A stretch of DNA of 64,000 nucleotides from SZUA-430 sp044220975 (GCA_044220975.1 JBGAPZ010000012.1:1-64000), one strand, 5' to 3'. Positions 52,016 to 61,031 are shown, counted from the first letter of the stretch. The notes: a model not told the origin generated them from the letters alone. A program made the numbers and translations.

Positions 52016-52042
52016 CGGAGGTGGGCGAAAGTCTCACCTCCG
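52016..52042 (+). terminator. Stem-loop after the beta-propeller gene
   Basis: CGGAGGTG at 52016-52023 pairs perfectly with CACCTCCG at 52035-52042 around an 11-base loop, 29 bases past the stop. No T-run follows, so it may be a weak or Rho-assisted terminator. Confidence 0.45.
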
Positions 52043-52241
52043 TTCGCGCCGCGGTTATTGGACAAAGTGTCTGCGGCGGAACGCGCAAGTTCGGCCCAAG
52101 TGACTTTTCGAGAAAAAAGTGCGAATTATAGCGCATGATGCAGATCGCCCCTCGCTCACCCTCCGCCGACCGGACGCCGCACGCGCGTTATGGATATCGC
52201 CGCTCGCCGATTTCGGTTCCGCAAGCTTTCACCGAACGCAC

Positions 52242-52274
52242 ACATAACGCCGACCGAACGGATTCCGAACGGAT
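52242..52274. repeat. Phased CCGAACG direct repeats
   Basis: CCGAACG occurs at 52242, 52254 and 52265. The last two copies extend to CCGAACGGAT, 10 of 10 identical. The 12- and 11-base spacing places them on one face of the helix, as for a multimeric regulator upstream of DUF4164-zapA. The regulator is unknown. Confidence 0.5.
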
Positions 52275-52584
52275 GAAACCGCACAAATCCGCCAGAATAA
52301 CGCATATAACGGATTCGTTTTTCGCACTTCGGGCCCGGGCCGATTGCGGTGACACGAAACTGCCAAGCGAATTCAACGGGTTGCATCGCGCCAGCGCGCA
52401 CCGCTTATCGCGCATGTGGACGCGTACACTTCGTCACCCGCGCGAGACGGCACGCACCCAATCAATCGAGCCTGGCGCGAAGGTCTGCACCCCTGCAACC
52501 GTAAGTTTGAAATCGCAGAAGGAGAGTGGAAACCCAGAATTAAGACATCGCGCTAAGCCCGGTTTGGCGTATAGAGATTCTCTC

Positions 52585-52854
52585 ATGTCACGACTTGATT
52601 CGGCCATCCGACGTTTCAACGCCGCTCTGGAGCGGCTAGAGGCTGCTGCCCGCCGTTCGAACGGGCACGCACCGTCTCCCTTCGACGACACGCTCGCGAA
52701 AGAGCTGAATGCGCTCAAGGAAGATCGCGCTAAGCTCGCCGACGAACTGTCGCGGTTGAACGTCGAAAAAGTGGCGCTCGAAGGCTTCACCGAAGAGGTG
52801 GCCGGACGGCTCGAAGGCGCGATCCGCGAGATCCGCGCCGTGCTCGCACATTAG
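52585..52854 (+). CDS. DUF4164 coiled-coil protein
   Basis: The 89-residue protein is one long helical coil: MSRLDSAIRRFNAALERLEAA, then LAKELNALKEDRAKLADELSRLNVEK. It matches the DUF4164 family found directly upstream of zapA in many alphaproteobacteria. That position suggests a cell-division or envelope role. ATG 52585 is the conserved start; the upstream open frame is not coding. Confidence 0.85.
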   Translation: MSRLDSAIRRFNAALERLEAAARRSNGHAPSPFDDTLAKELNALKEDRAKLADELSRLNVEKVALEGFTEEVAGRLEGAIREIRAVLAH

Positions 52855-52863
52855 GGACCGCTC

Positions 52864-53145
52864 ATGGCGCACGTCACCGTCACTGTGAACAACGCGAGCT
52901 ACACGCTCGCTTGCGACGACGGTGAGGAAGCGCATCTGACGGCGCTAGCCAAGCAGTTCGACAAGCGCGTGGCCGAGGTAAAAAAGGAGGCCAAGAACGC
53001 CTCCGAGGTCCAGTTACTCTTAATGACGGGCCTGCTGCTTGAGGACGAACTCGACGCAGCCGACCTGGGCGACGAGGATAAATTCGCGCTTCTGCTTGAA
53101 AATGCCGCCCGCCGCATGGAAGACATTGCCGCGCGGCTCGGCTGA
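52864..53145 (+). CDS. zapA: Cell division protein ZapA
   Basis: The 93-residue protein has the ZapA N-terminal domain (HVTVTVNNASYTLACDDGEEAHLTALAKQFDKRVAEVKK) and a coiled C-terminus. ZapA bundles FtsZ filaments at midcell. It starts 9 bases after DUF4164 and is followed by 6S RNA and fau, the classic proteobacterial order. Confidence 0.92.
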   Translation: MAHVTVTVNNASYTLACDDGEEAHLTALAKQFDKRVAEVKKEAKNASEVQLLLMTGLLLEDELDAADLGDEDKFALLLENAARRMEDIAARLG

Positions 53146-53157
53146 CCTTACCTTCTG

Positions 53158-53326
53158 ACCCGGGCGGGCACTGCCTCGCACGTTAGAACTTAGGACCCAG
53201 GGGCCGTAATCAGTTCTCACCGGGAGCTGTCCCTGGCCGGGACCGTGGTTCCGGTCATATGGCGCCCACCTGCTTGGCAGGCCCGTGAGGATCCACCAGT
53301 TCGACGGCATGGCGGTCCCGCCCACC
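53158..53326 (+). ncRNA. ssrS: 6S RNA
   Basis: The gap between zapA and fau has the 6S layout. GGGCGGG at 53162-53168 closes with CCCGCCC at 53317-53323, and the flanking bases extend the end stem. A large internal bubble and a GC-rich apical stem lie between. 6S RNA sits between zapA and the 5-formyl-THF ligase gene across proteobacteria. It mimics an open promoter and sequesters sigma-70 RNA polymerase in stationary phase. The exact ends are estimates. Confidence 0.82.
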
Positions 53327-53340
53327 TTTACGAGATCGAT

Positions 53341-53904
53341 TTGACGAAGAAGGAACTCCGCATCGAAGCCCTCGCGCGCCGCACCGGCGTGGCGGAGGCC
53401 GCGGGACCGAAAGCCGCTCTCCTGATCGCGCGCCGCCTGCTCGGCGACTTCGTCTTCATGAAGGGCGCGATCATCGCCGGCTACGCCGCGATCGGAAGCG
53501 AAGTCGACCCGTTTCCGCTGATGGCGGCTTTGAACGGGCAGGGCCACCCGCTCTGCCTCCCGCGCGTCGAGGATAAGCGCCTCACGTTCCGCGCCTGGAA
53601 ACCGGGCGAACCGCTGATCCCGGGACGCATGAATGTGCCGGAGCCGGCAGCGTCGGCAAAGGAACGCCGCCCCGATCTTCTGATCGTGCCGTTGCTGGCG
53701 TTCGACAACGATGGTTACCGCCTCGGCTACGGCGCCGGCTACTACGACCGCTACTTGAGCGAACACCGCGCAAAGCGCACCATCCGCGCGATCGGCATCG
53801 CTTACGCGGGCCAGCACGTCGCAAAGCTCCCGCGCGAGCTGCACGACGAACCGCTGGACGCAGTCGTGACCGAAGAGCGCGTCTGGCGCTTTGAAAGGGA
53901 TTGA
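53341..53904 (+). CDS. fau: 5-formyltetrahydrofolate cyclo-ligase
   Basis: The 187-residue enzyme converts 5-formyl-THF to 5,10-methenyl-THF with ATP. It has the N-terminal helix with basic residues (TKKELRIEALARR), the LCLPRVEDKRLTF strand and the signature GYGAGYYDRYL. TTG 53341 is the start because the conserved helix begins there and the sequence upstream is 6S RNA. The next gene starts directly after its stop. Confidence 0.93.
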   Translation: MTKKELRIEALARRTGVAEAAGPKAALLIARRLLGDFVFMKGAIIAGYAAIGSEVDPFPLMAALNGQGHPLCLPRVEDKRLTFRAWKPGEPLIPGRMNVPEPAASAKERRPDLLIVPLLAFDNDGYRLGYGAGYYDRYLSEHRAKRTIRAIGIAYAGQHVAKLPRELHDEPLDAVVTEERVWRFERD

Positions 53905-54720
53905 ATGCGCCTGTTGTTCTTAGGTGATCTCGTCGGCCGCTCTGGCCGCACCGCAGTCGTCGAGCGCGTGCCCGATCTGCGCCGCAAGCTTGGCCTCGAT
54001 TTCGTCATCGTGAACGGCGAGAACGCGGCCGGCGGCTTCGGCATCAACGAGGAAATTTGCGGCGCGCTGTTCGCGGCCGGCGTCGACTGCGTCACGACCG
54101 GCAATCACGCGTTCGACCAGCGCGACAAGATCGATGTCTACGACAACGAGCCCCGCTTGCTGCGCCCGGTCAACTACCCGCAAGGCGTCCCCGGCAAGGG
54201 CGCGGGCCTCTACGAAACCAAAACCGGCAAGCGTGTTCTCGTGATCAACGCCATGGGCCGCGTCTTCATGGAGGCGCTCGACGACCCGTTCGCCGCCGTC
54301 GACCGCGAGCTCGAAGCCTGCAAACTCGGCTGGGGGTGCGATGCCGCCGTCGTCGACATCCACGCCGAGGCGACGTCGGAGAAAATGGCGATGGGCCACT
54401 TCTGCGATGCGAGGGCAAGCCTCGTCATCGGCACGCACAGCCATGTGCCCACCGCCGACGCGCAAATCCTGCACGGCGGCACGGCGTATCAAACCGACGC
54501 CGGCGCCTGTGCCGACTACGACAGCGTCATCGGCATGGAAAAGACCGAGCCCTTGCAGCGCTTCACCCGCAAACTCTCGACCGGCCGTATGACACCGGCC
54601 CAAGGCCCTGCAACGGTGTGCGGCATCTACCTCGAAACCGACGACAACACCGGGTTGGCGAAACGCATCGAACCCGTACGCCTCGGCGGCCGCCTCAAAG
54701 AGACGATCCCGGCGCCTTAA
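53905..54720 (+). CDS. YmdB-family metallophosphoesterase (TIGR00282)
   Basis: The 271-residue protein begins LLFLGDLVGRSGRTAV and includes NGENAAGGFG, TTGNHAFDQ and IGTHSHVPTAD, supplying the di-metal ligands. The Bacillus homologue YmdB hydrolyses 2',3'-cyclic nucleotides. It abuts fau with no spacer and is probably co-transcribed with zapA-ssrS-fau. Confidence 0.92.
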   Translation: MRLLFLGDLVGRSGRTAVVERVPDLRRKLGLDFVIVNGENAAGGFGINEEICGALFAAGVDCVTTGNHAFDQRDKIDVYDNEPRLLRPVNYPQGVPGKGAGLYETKTGKRVLVINAMGRVFMEALDDPFAAVDRELEACKLGWGCDAAVVDIHAEATSEKMAMGHFCDARASLVIGTHSHVPTADAQILHGGTAYQTDAGACADYDSVIGMEKTEPLQRFTRKLSTGRMTPAQGPATVCGIYLETDDNTGLAKRIEPVRLGGRLKETIPAP

Positions 54721-54738
54721 GGCCTTGCGATGTGTGGC

Positions 54739-57057
54739 TCAGCGCCGCCGCGGCACGATGAGGTCGAGCACCACCGCCATCGCCGGGAGAACCGTCACCG
54801 CGGCGAGCGCGTTGGCGAGCACGAGAAACGCGAGCAGCCAGCCCATATCGGCCTGGAACTTCAACCCTGAGAACGCCCAGCAGCCGACACCAAGCGCGAG
54901 GGTGAGGGCGGTGTAGACGACGGCCGCACCCTCTTCGCGCATCGAATAGGTGAACGCTTCGTCCATGCGCAGCCCTTCGCGCAGATGAGCCTCGATGCGC
55001 TCGTAAAGATAGAGGCCATAATCGACGCCGATACCGGCGGCGAGCACGAACACGGGCAGCGTCGTCACGGTCAGCCCGATCTCGAGCCATGAAAGGAGCC
55101 AAAGGCCGAGCGCATTTGCGAGCGCCAGCGGTGCGATGCAACACGGCACCGCGCGCCAGTCGCGGAACGCGGCGAAGACCAGGATTGCGATCACGCCGAA
55201 CACGAGCAACGGCGCGGTGTAAAGCGCTTCGCGCACAGCATCGTTGATTGCGGCAAGGACGCCGCCATTCCCGGTCGCCAAGCGGAAGGTAACGCCCTGC
55301 ATCTTGTTCGCGGCGACAAACGCTTCGGCAGCCGCGGCGACGCGGCGGAGTGTGTCGTCACGGTGGTCAGTCAGGTAAACCGCGATGGGCAACAACGTAC
55401 AGTCGCTGTTGCGCAAACCCGTCGTGTCCGAGATCGCGCCCGTTGCCACGGCAAGCACGTCGGGTGCCTTCGGCAAGACGCGCCATTTGAGGTTGGCCTC
55501 TTGCACGATGGAATAGACGAAGCGCGAGGCTTCGGGCAGCGACATCACGGACTTCACGCCCTCGACGTTACGCATCGCCACGCCGAAGCGCTCGACGAGC
55601 GCCATCACCTTATAGTCGACGCAGGCATCGACGGGAGCGACGGTGACGATGACGAAACTGTCGAGGTCGAGATCGAAGTTTTTCGCGATGGCGGCAGCAT
55701 CGACGTTGTAGCGGGCGCTCTCCCAAAGCTCCTGCGCGCCGGGACGTTGATGACCGACCCCGACACCGAGCGCATTCCAGATCGCGGCCCCGCCGAGGAC
55801 GCCGCTCACCAGAAGCACGATCAGCGCGGGGACGGGCCGCGCATCGCGCGAAAACGCAGCCATAAAGCGCCGGCGTGCACCGAGCAATTGACGCTGCCGT
55901 TCAACCGCCGCCGCGTTGAAATGAACGTAGCTCATCGCGAGCGGCAACATGACCAAGTTCGAGACAACTTTCAGAGCCATCCCGATCAGCGCGATCACCG
56001 CAAGATCTTCAACGAACGGGATGGGAATGAGCAGGATTGCCCCGAAGCTCGCCATCACGGTCACGAGCGCAAAAAAGCCGGGCAGAAGCAGGTGGCGGAA
56101 CGTGCGCTGCGCTGCCTCTTCCGCGCCGTGTCCATTGACGATTGAAACGAGGAAGCGGTTGATCTGCTGCACGCCATGGCTGACGCCGATGATGTAGATC
56201 AGGAAAGGAATGATAAGGCCCAACGGGTGCAGGCTTAGGCCCGCGACGCGCACGATCGCGAACAGCCATGCGATCGAAGCTGCCGAGCAGAGGACCGTGA
56301 CGATCGTGAGCGTCAGCGAGCGCGCGTAGTACCAAAGCGCAAGCGCGTTTAGGACGAAGGCCAGCGCGAAGAACGCCAGCACGTTGGTCGCTTCGTTGCC
56401 GATGTCGCCGACAAACTTCGTAAAGCCGATGATGCGGACCGTCGTGTCGCCGGTTTCGAACTTGCCGCGGATCTTGGCTTCGAGATCGTTGGCGACGGCG
56501 ATGAAGTCGGTCTTGCTGCCGTCCGGCATCTGGGGTTCGATGGCGGCATGTATCATCGCCGCCTTCCCGTCGAGACCGAACAAGCGGCCGCGGTAGCCGC
56601 CTTTGTTGGCGTCCGCGCGTATGCTGCGCACGTCGCCGCCGCTCAGTGCGTCCGCGGTAACCGTTGCGGGAACCAGCTGGCGGCCCTCGACCGCGCCCTC
56701 GGTCGCTTGATAGACGAACGTGTTCGGTGTCCACAACGACGTCACCGATTCGCGCGAGACGCCGGGCACAAAGGTGACATCTTGCGTCACGTCGTAGAGC
56801 GTCTTCAGAAATTTCGGCGTCCAGATGCTGCCACCCTTCGTTTCGACGACGATCTGAACGCTATTCAGGCCTGCGATTTTTTCTTTGTAGTCGAGCGCGG
56901 TCCGCGCGTAGGGGTGGCCCAGTGGCAGCTGTTTTTCGAGGTCGGTGTCGAGCCTCAAAGGCAAGGCCAGCCACACCGACAATAGGGTCAGCGCGCCAAG
57001 GATTAGCAAGATCAACGCTCTCGCGCCGAAAAGAACGTGCTCGATCGAATGCAGCAT
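54739..57057 (-). CDS. MMPL/RND-superfamily exporter
   Basis: The 772-residue membrane protein has two six-helix halves and two periplasmic loops, as in HpnN/MmpL-type lipid carriers. The second half has LPVFVLAAGIGVDYGLYLYERI, with the family's Asp-Tyr motif, and the first has LIIPFLIYIIGVSHGVQQINRF. It likely moves a lipid or hydrophobic molecule across the inner membrane. It has no adaptor partner and is monocistronic, converging on the phosphoesterase gene. Confidence 0.9.
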   Translation of the reverse strand: MLHSIEHVLFGARALILLILGALTLLSVWLALPLRLDTDLEKQLPLGHPYARTALDYKEKIAGLNSVQIVVETKGGSIWTPKFLKTLYDVTQDVTFVPGVSRESVTSLWTPNTFVYQATEGAVEGRQLVPATVTADALSGGDVRSIRADANKGGYRGRLFGLDGKAAMIHAAIEPQMPDGSKTDFIAVANDLEAKIRGKFETGDTTVRIIGFTKFVGDIGNEATNVLAFFALAFVLNALALWYYARSLTLTIVTVLCSAASIAWLFAIVRVAGLSLHPLGLIIPFLIYIIGVSHGVQQINRFLVSIVNGHGAEEAAQRTFRHLLLPGFFALVTVMASFGAILLIPIPFVEDLAVIALIGMALKVVSNLVMLPLAMSYVHFNAAAVERQRQLLGARRRFMAAFSRDARPVPALIVLLVSGVLGGAAIWNALGVGVGHQRPGAQELWESARYNVDAAAIAKNFDLDLDSFVIVTVAPVDACVDYKVMALVERFGVAMRNVEGVKSVMSLPEASRFVYSIVQEANLKWRVLPKAPDVLAVATGAISDTTGLRNSDCTLLPIAVYLTDHRDDTLRRVAAAAEAFVAANKMQGVTFRLATGNGGVLAAINDAVREALYTAPLLVFGVIAILVFAAFRDWRAVPCCIAPLALANALGLWLLSWLEIGLTVTTLPVFVLAAGIGVDYGLYLYERIEAHLREGLRMDEAFTYSMREEGAAVVYTALTLALGVGCWAFSGLKFQADMGWLLAFLVLANALAAVTVLPAMAVVLDLIVPRRR

Positions 57058-57274
57058 AGTGTCCCCAGACCTGGAACGCGCTGCATGCTGTCACAGAATG
57101 CCGAAGCAGAGAAGGAGCGTTTGCGGCGCGCAGTGACGTCTACGCTCGCGCCGCTCTCCCCATGACAACCCAACCGTCTTGAAAGAAGTTTGGCGTCTCG
57201 GGGGTCTTGCTCTTTCCCGTCGTTTTGCGCTTTATCACCGCCCCAATTCAAATCGATCCGACAGAGACAGTCGC

Positions 57275-58015
57275 ATGGCCGGCCATAGTCAATTCAAGAA
57301 CATCATGTTCCGCAAGGGCGCGCAGGATGCGAAGCGCTCGAAGCTGTTTTCCAAGCTCGCGCGCGAAATCACGATCGCAGCCAAAAGCGGTCTGCCGGAC
57401 CCGGACAAGAACCCGAAACTCCGCGCGGCCATGATCGCGGCGCGCAAGGAAAGCATGCCGAGGGACAACATCGAGCGCGCGATCAAAAAAGCAGCCGGTC
57501 CCGACTTGGACAACTTCGAAGAGGTTCGTTACGAGGGCCGTGGCCCCGGCGGCGTTGCGATGATCGTTGAGGCTTTGACCGACAACCGCAACCGGACGGC
57601 TGGCGATGTGCGGTCTCTGTTCACGAAGTACGGCGGCCAGGCGGGCGAAACGGTGGCCTATATGTTCGACCGTCTAGGCCAAATCCAATACCCGGCTAGC
57701 GTCGCGAGCGCAGAAGCCATGCTCGACGCCGCAATCGAAGCCGGCGCGGACGATTGTCAAACGTCCGACCAAACACACGACCTCTTCTGCAAGCCGGACG
57801 ATTTGAACGAAGTCTCCCGCGCGCTGGAGAAAAAGTACGGCCCGCCCGCGATGGCGAAGTTCGTCTGGCGCCCGCAAACAAGCGTGCCCGTCGAAGGCGA
57901 AGCCGCCGAAACGCTGATCAAACTCCTCGACGCCCTCGACGACCACGACGACGTGCAAACCGTCTACGCGAACTTCGAAATGTCCGACGCCACGATGGCG
58001 AAGCTGACCGCGTGA
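57275..58015 (+). CDS. YebC/PmpR/TACO1-family protein
   Basis: The 246-residue protein begins MAGHSQFKNIMFRKGAQDAKR and has KLAREITIAAKSGLPDPDKNPKL, IERAIKKAAG and YEGRGPGGVAMIVEALTDNRNRT. These are the signatures of YebC proteins, described as transcription regulators and as factors easing translation of proline-rich stretches. ATG 57275 is the conserved start. Its stop overlaps the next gene (GTGA). Confidence 0.95.
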   Translation: MAGHSQFKNIMFRKGAQDAKRSKLFSKLAREITIAAKSGLPDPDKNPKLRAAMIAARKESMPRDNIERAIKKAAGPDLDNFEEVRYEGRGPGGVAMIVEALTDNRNRTAGDVRSLFTKYGGQAGETVAYMFDRLGQIQYPASVASAEAMLDAAIEAGADDCQTSDQTHDLFCKPDDLNEVSRALEKKYGPPAMAKFVWRPQTSVPVEGEAAETLIKLLDALDDHDDVQTVYANFEMSDATMAKLTA

Positions 58016-58503
58016 CGGGGGATTGGCGCGTGCTCGCAGCTTGTGCGGCGCTGGGCCTCCTACTGACCGCATTATTCGTTTATCTCGCCGCGCAAGGTGA
58101 AGCGCACGGTCTTCCGGATCGCGCGCAGCTGAAGGAACTGCAAGGCACGTTAAGCCACGTCGCCAAGAACAAATACGACGTAGAGTTCCGCCTCGAACCA
58201 TGGAAGGCGACATTCCAATATCCCACCAAAGCGCGTGCGCTGCCGAGTATTGCCGCCGCATTGCGCGAAGGCGACCCTGCGACGGTGCTCGTCGATGGGT
58301 CGACGTTTGTCGATGGCGAGGAAGAGCGCGCGACGATCTTTGCGCTGACAGTCGACGGCAAGATCGTCCGCAAGTTCGCCGATGTCGAGCATGCTTGGCG
58401 CGCCGACAACCGCGTATTCTATTGGCTGATCGCCGTCTTCGGTCCCGCGACCGTCGCGCTCAGTGCGGCGGCGTTCTACCAGCGCCGCAACGGCATTGCT
58501 TAG
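58012..58503 (+). CDS. Two-helix membrane protein of unknown function
   Basis: The 163-residue product starts at GTG 58012, overlapping the yebC stop by four bases. It has an N-terminal helix (LAACAALGLLLTALFVYLAA), an extracytoplasmic beta-rich domain of about 105 residues and a C-terminal helix (YWLIAVFGPATVALSAAAFY). This layout recalls DUF3592-like proteins, but I make no firm family call. The same frame is open upstream within yebC and should not be read as coding. Confidence 0.72.
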   Translation: MTGDWRVLAACAALGLLLTALFVYLAAQGEAHGLPDRAQLKELQGTLSHVAKNKYDVEFRLEPWKATFQYPTKARALPSIAAALREGDPATVLVDGSTFVDGEEERATIFALTVDGKIVRKFADVEHAWRADNRVFYWLIAVFGPATVALSAAAFYQRRNGIA

Positions 58504-58510
58504 ACGCACA

Positions 58511-58542
58511 GAAGGCACGACGCGCCGCAGCATCGTGCCTTC
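58511..58542 (+). terminator. Stem-loop after the two-helix membrane gene
   Basis: GAAGGCACGA at 58511-58520 pairs perfectly with TCGTGCCTTC at 58533-58542 (10 bp, 12-base loop). There is no T-run. It is well placed to end the yebC transcript. Confidence 0.5.
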
Positions 58543-58597
58543 AAGTCCAACGGCACGGTGGCTCAGGGAGAGAAAGCGCCGCCACCGTTGGAATATG

Positions 58598-59392
58598 TCA
58601 GTAGCGCACTGGCGCGCGGCGCGAGAGTTGCTCGGCCGTCATCGTAGTGCGCAGCGGCTCGCCACCGCGTGTGAATGTCAGCGACGACACCATAACCGAC
58701 ACGAGCTTCGCGCTGGGTCCTTTGACCGACAGGATCGCATAGCGCGCTTCGCCGACCGGCGAGAGAAGGATGTCGTGTACCGTGGCAACTTCTTGACCGT
58801 CGGGTCCGACCACGCGCGATGACAACAATCGCGATACGGTCTTGACAGCCGGATCCTTGAAGCTCGCGTTCATCGCTTCGATGCGCGAGACGAAAGCGCC
58901 GTCCGCGGCGTTGTCGATCTGGCCTTCGGTGACGTTCGTGCGTGCATGCAAGGTGCCGTCCGGCGCCCGCGATACCGTGATAAGGCGCGGCTTCACCGCA
59001 ACCTTGTCGGCACCGATGCCCAAGAAGCCGCCATCTTCGACGACGAACGCATCTAGATAGTTGTCCTTGCCGACCACCACGTCGCTGATGCGGCCGACGC
59101 GTTCCTTTTGCTGCACATTTTCAACCGACGTGCCGATCAGCTGCTTGCCGGAAAGCGAGCCGGGCAGGGCCGCGGGAAGCACGATCTCTTTCGTGCCTTC
59201 CATAAGCGAATCGTACGCTTTGACGGTGGCGTTCCAGGCGTCGCGGGCACCCTTCTTTAAGGCGTTCCATGCGTCGCGCGCCGCATCGGCGATCTGTTCG
59301 CCGGTGGTCTTGGTTGTATCCGCCGCAAGCGCCGGCGCTGGTATCGTGGACAGCAGGCTAAGCGCCGCGAAGGCGGCCAGCAATTTCCTCAT
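58598..59392 (-). CDS. Exported protein with two PRC-barrel domains
   Basis: The 264-residue protein has a signal peptide ending PAPALAADTT and a helical, Ala/Lys-rich segment (about 25-65). Two PRC-barrel-like units follow: SGKQLIGTSVENVQQKERVGRISDVVVGKDNYLDAFVV, and RLLSSRVVGPDGQEVATVHDILLSPVGEARYAIL. PRC barrels serve as protein-binding modules. ATG 59392 has AGGAG six bases upstream; ATG 59398 is too close to it. The function is unknown. Confidence 0.82.
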   Translation of the reverse strand: MRKLLAAFAALSLLSTIPAPALAADTTKTTGEQIADAARDAWNALKKGARDAWNATVKAYDSLMEGTKEIVLPAALPGSLSGKQLIGTSVENVQQKERVGRISDVVVGKDNYLDAFVVEDGGFLGIGADKVAVKPRLITVSRAPDGTLHARTNVTEGQIDNAADGAFVSRIEAMNASFKDPAVKTVSRLLSSRVVGPDGQEVATVHDILLSPVGEARYAILSVKGPSAKLVSVMVSSLTFTRGGEPLRTTMTAEQLSRRAPVRY

Positions 59393-59554
59393 CGTCATCT
59401 CCTGCAAAAACCCTCACGCGAAAACGCCAGGGCGCAAATCGATAAACGCGCAAGGAACTCACCGGTTCCGCTGAGGAATCTGCATCGCAATGCAGCGTAT
59501 CGGCGAAGGCTTGGAACCATGTCGCCGCGCAAGCATTTGGCGGCTTTTTCGGAG

Positions 59555-59908
59555 CTAACGCACGCGCGAACACACGAAGTCGAGCAGTTCTTCGCCCATC
59601 GTGCCGGGGATGACTTTCACGCCTTTCGCCCGCCAGTCGCTTTCGTATTGCATCGAGTACGAGGAATAAGAGAGCCGCTTTGCGCAATCGACGGCAGCCT
59701 TCTGCGGCGTGTTCGGGCCATCCTCGTCGTGGTGATACTTCTCTTTCTCAAGGAACGTGACTAGCCCGTCGCTTTCCTTGGTAATGCTGTCCACATCGAT
59801 CAGCGTCGTGTGATGCGTATCTTGCCAGTCTTCGGCCCGCGCGCCGTTGGCCGCGAAAACCGCAAACAAAATGAAAAGCGCGATGCGCGCGACATGCATT
59901 GGCGTCAT
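59555..59908 (-). CDS. Small exported protein resembling surface-adhesin E
   Basis: The 117-residue protein has a signal ending ANGARAEDW. One domain has TTLIDVDSITKESDGLVTFLEKEKYH, a Cys in VDCAKRLSYSS and a closing PGTMGEELLDFVC. The pattern resembles the Adhesin_E-type domain, but the match is by eye. AGGAG precedes ATG 59908 by eight bases. It lies 25 bases downstream of another small exported gene on the same strand. Confidence 0.75.
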   Translation of the reverse strand: MTPMHVARIALFILFAVFAANGARAEDWQDTHHTTLIDVDSITKESDGLVTFLEKEKYHHDEDGPNTPQKAAVDCAKRLSYSSYSMQYESDWRAKGVKVIPGTMGEELLDFVCSRVR

Positions 59909-59933
59909 GGCGGTGTCTCCTGCAGTGTGATGG

Positions 59934-60389
59934 CTACTCGGGCGTCACGGTCCCCTTATCGATGTTCACGCGCACACGCGCCACGCCGCCGCGATTGCGA
60001 ATGCCGTCAACATAGAGCTGATACGGAAACTCGATCAGCAAGCCGCGCCCAGCGTCATAGCGCGTGCGCAGCCGCTGAAAATCGATGCCGACGAAGCCCA
60101 TTGCATCCTTGTCGCCGACGATGCGGCAAATCCGGCCCTCGTCCATGCCCTCGACCGCATTGGCTCGGTCGGGGAGGAGAATGAGCAGGTGTTGGCTACA
60201 GCAAACGGGCTCCCCGCCCGTGTCGAGCACCGCCACGCGGACATTGTTGTTGTAGAACGACCGGATGTTCTTCTCCCACGGTTCGGCGATCGAGCGAACG
60301 TCGGCCGCGTAGTCGCACGGGCGAACTTGAACGGCGGCGGCCGGCAAGGTGGCCGCCAAGAACGCTGCAGCGGCAAAGAATGGGCGCAT
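59934..60389 (-). CDS. Small exported protein of unknown family
   Basis: The 151-residue protein has a signal peptide (FFAAAAFLAATLPAAAVQV) and about four cysteines, including an adjacent pair (EPVCCSQ), which suggests disulphides. The rest is beta-rich (VRVAVLDTGG, GFVGIDFQRLRTRYDAG, RVRVNIDKGTV). I do not recognise it. AGGGA precedes ATG 60389. It is likely co-transcribed with the gene at 59555-59908. Confidence 0.7.
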   Translation of the reverse strand: MRPFFAAAAFLAATLPAAAVQVRPCDYAADVRSIAEPWEKNIRSFYNNNVRVAVLDTGGEPVCCSQHLLILLPDRANAVEGMDEGRICRIVGDKDAMGFVGIDFQRLRTRYDAGRGLLIEFPYQLYVDGIRNRGGVARVRVNIDKGTVTPE

Positions 60390-60506
60390 GAAAGTTCCCT
60401 TGTTGAAGCACGCGAAATTCTGGACGCACTGTGCACCAAAGTCAGCAACAGCAGTCACCGAATCGCGCTATGGTCTCAGCGGAACATTTAGTGTACAAGG
60501 CCGTCG

Positions 60507-61031
60507 ATGACGCCCCTCAACGTCACCCGCATCTTAGGGCTCGATCCAGGCCTCCGCCGCACCGGCTGGGGCGTGATCGAACGCGACGGTTCGAGGCTCA
60601 AATTCATCGAATGCGGTGTGGTCACTTCGGACAGCGAGATGGCCCTGGCTGACCGCCTGGTCGCCTTGCATGAAGGGCTGCTGAACGTGATCGAGCGCCT
60701 TCGCCCGGAAGCCGCCGCCGTCGAACAGACGTTCGTCAACAAAGACCCGGTCGCCACGCTGAAGCTCGGTCAGGCTCGTGCGATTGCCTTGTTGGTGCCG
60801 GCGCGAGCAGGGCTCACCGTCGCCGAATACGCGCCGAACCAGGTGAAGAAGTCCGTCGTCGGCGTCGGCCATGCAGACAAGGATCAGGTGCACGCGATGG
60901 TGAAAATCCTGCTGCCCCAATCCAACGCTAAGGGACCGGACGCGGCCGACGCGCTCGCCATCGCTATAACCCACGCCCACATGTCAGAAAGCAGCGACCG
61001 CATGTCCTCGCTGATGGCAAGGGCGCGTTAG
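60507..61031 (+). CDS. ruvC: Holliday junction resolvase RuvC
   Basis: The 174-residue nuclease cleaves Holliday junctions in the RuvABC resolvasome. The acidic catalytic residues are in ILGLDPGLRRTGWG, AAVEQTFVNKDP and PDAADALAIAI. It is first in ruvC-ruvA-ruvB. Unlike many proteobacteria, yebC is not directly upstream: four genes lie between. Confidence 0.95.
   Translation: MTPLNVTRILGLDPGLRRTGWGVIERDGSRLKFIECGVVTSDSEMALADRLVALHEGLLNVIERLRPEAAAVEQTFVNKDPVATLKLGQARAIALLVPARAGLTVAEYAPNQVKKSVVGVGHADKDQVHAMVKILLPQSNAKGPDAADALAIAITHAHMSESSDRMSSLMARAR

Larger units (their letters stand above)
51987..52584. other. Long intergenic region without a convincing gene
   Basis: Nearly 600 bases separate the beta-propeller gene from the DUF4164 gene. 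One frame stays open from 52135 into DUF4164, but its translation is Arg/Pro/Thr-rich without hydrophobic pattern and has no ribosome-binding site. The stretch holds a stem-loop at 52016-52042, three CCGAACG direct repeats at 52242-52274 and scattered ATAACG words. It probably carries the promoter of the DUF4164-zapA-6S unit. Confidence 0.55.

Noticed and set aside
52135..52584. 150-codon open frame in phase with DUF4164
   Set aside because: No ribosome-binding site, Arg/Pro/Thr-rich translation, and the family start is at 52585.
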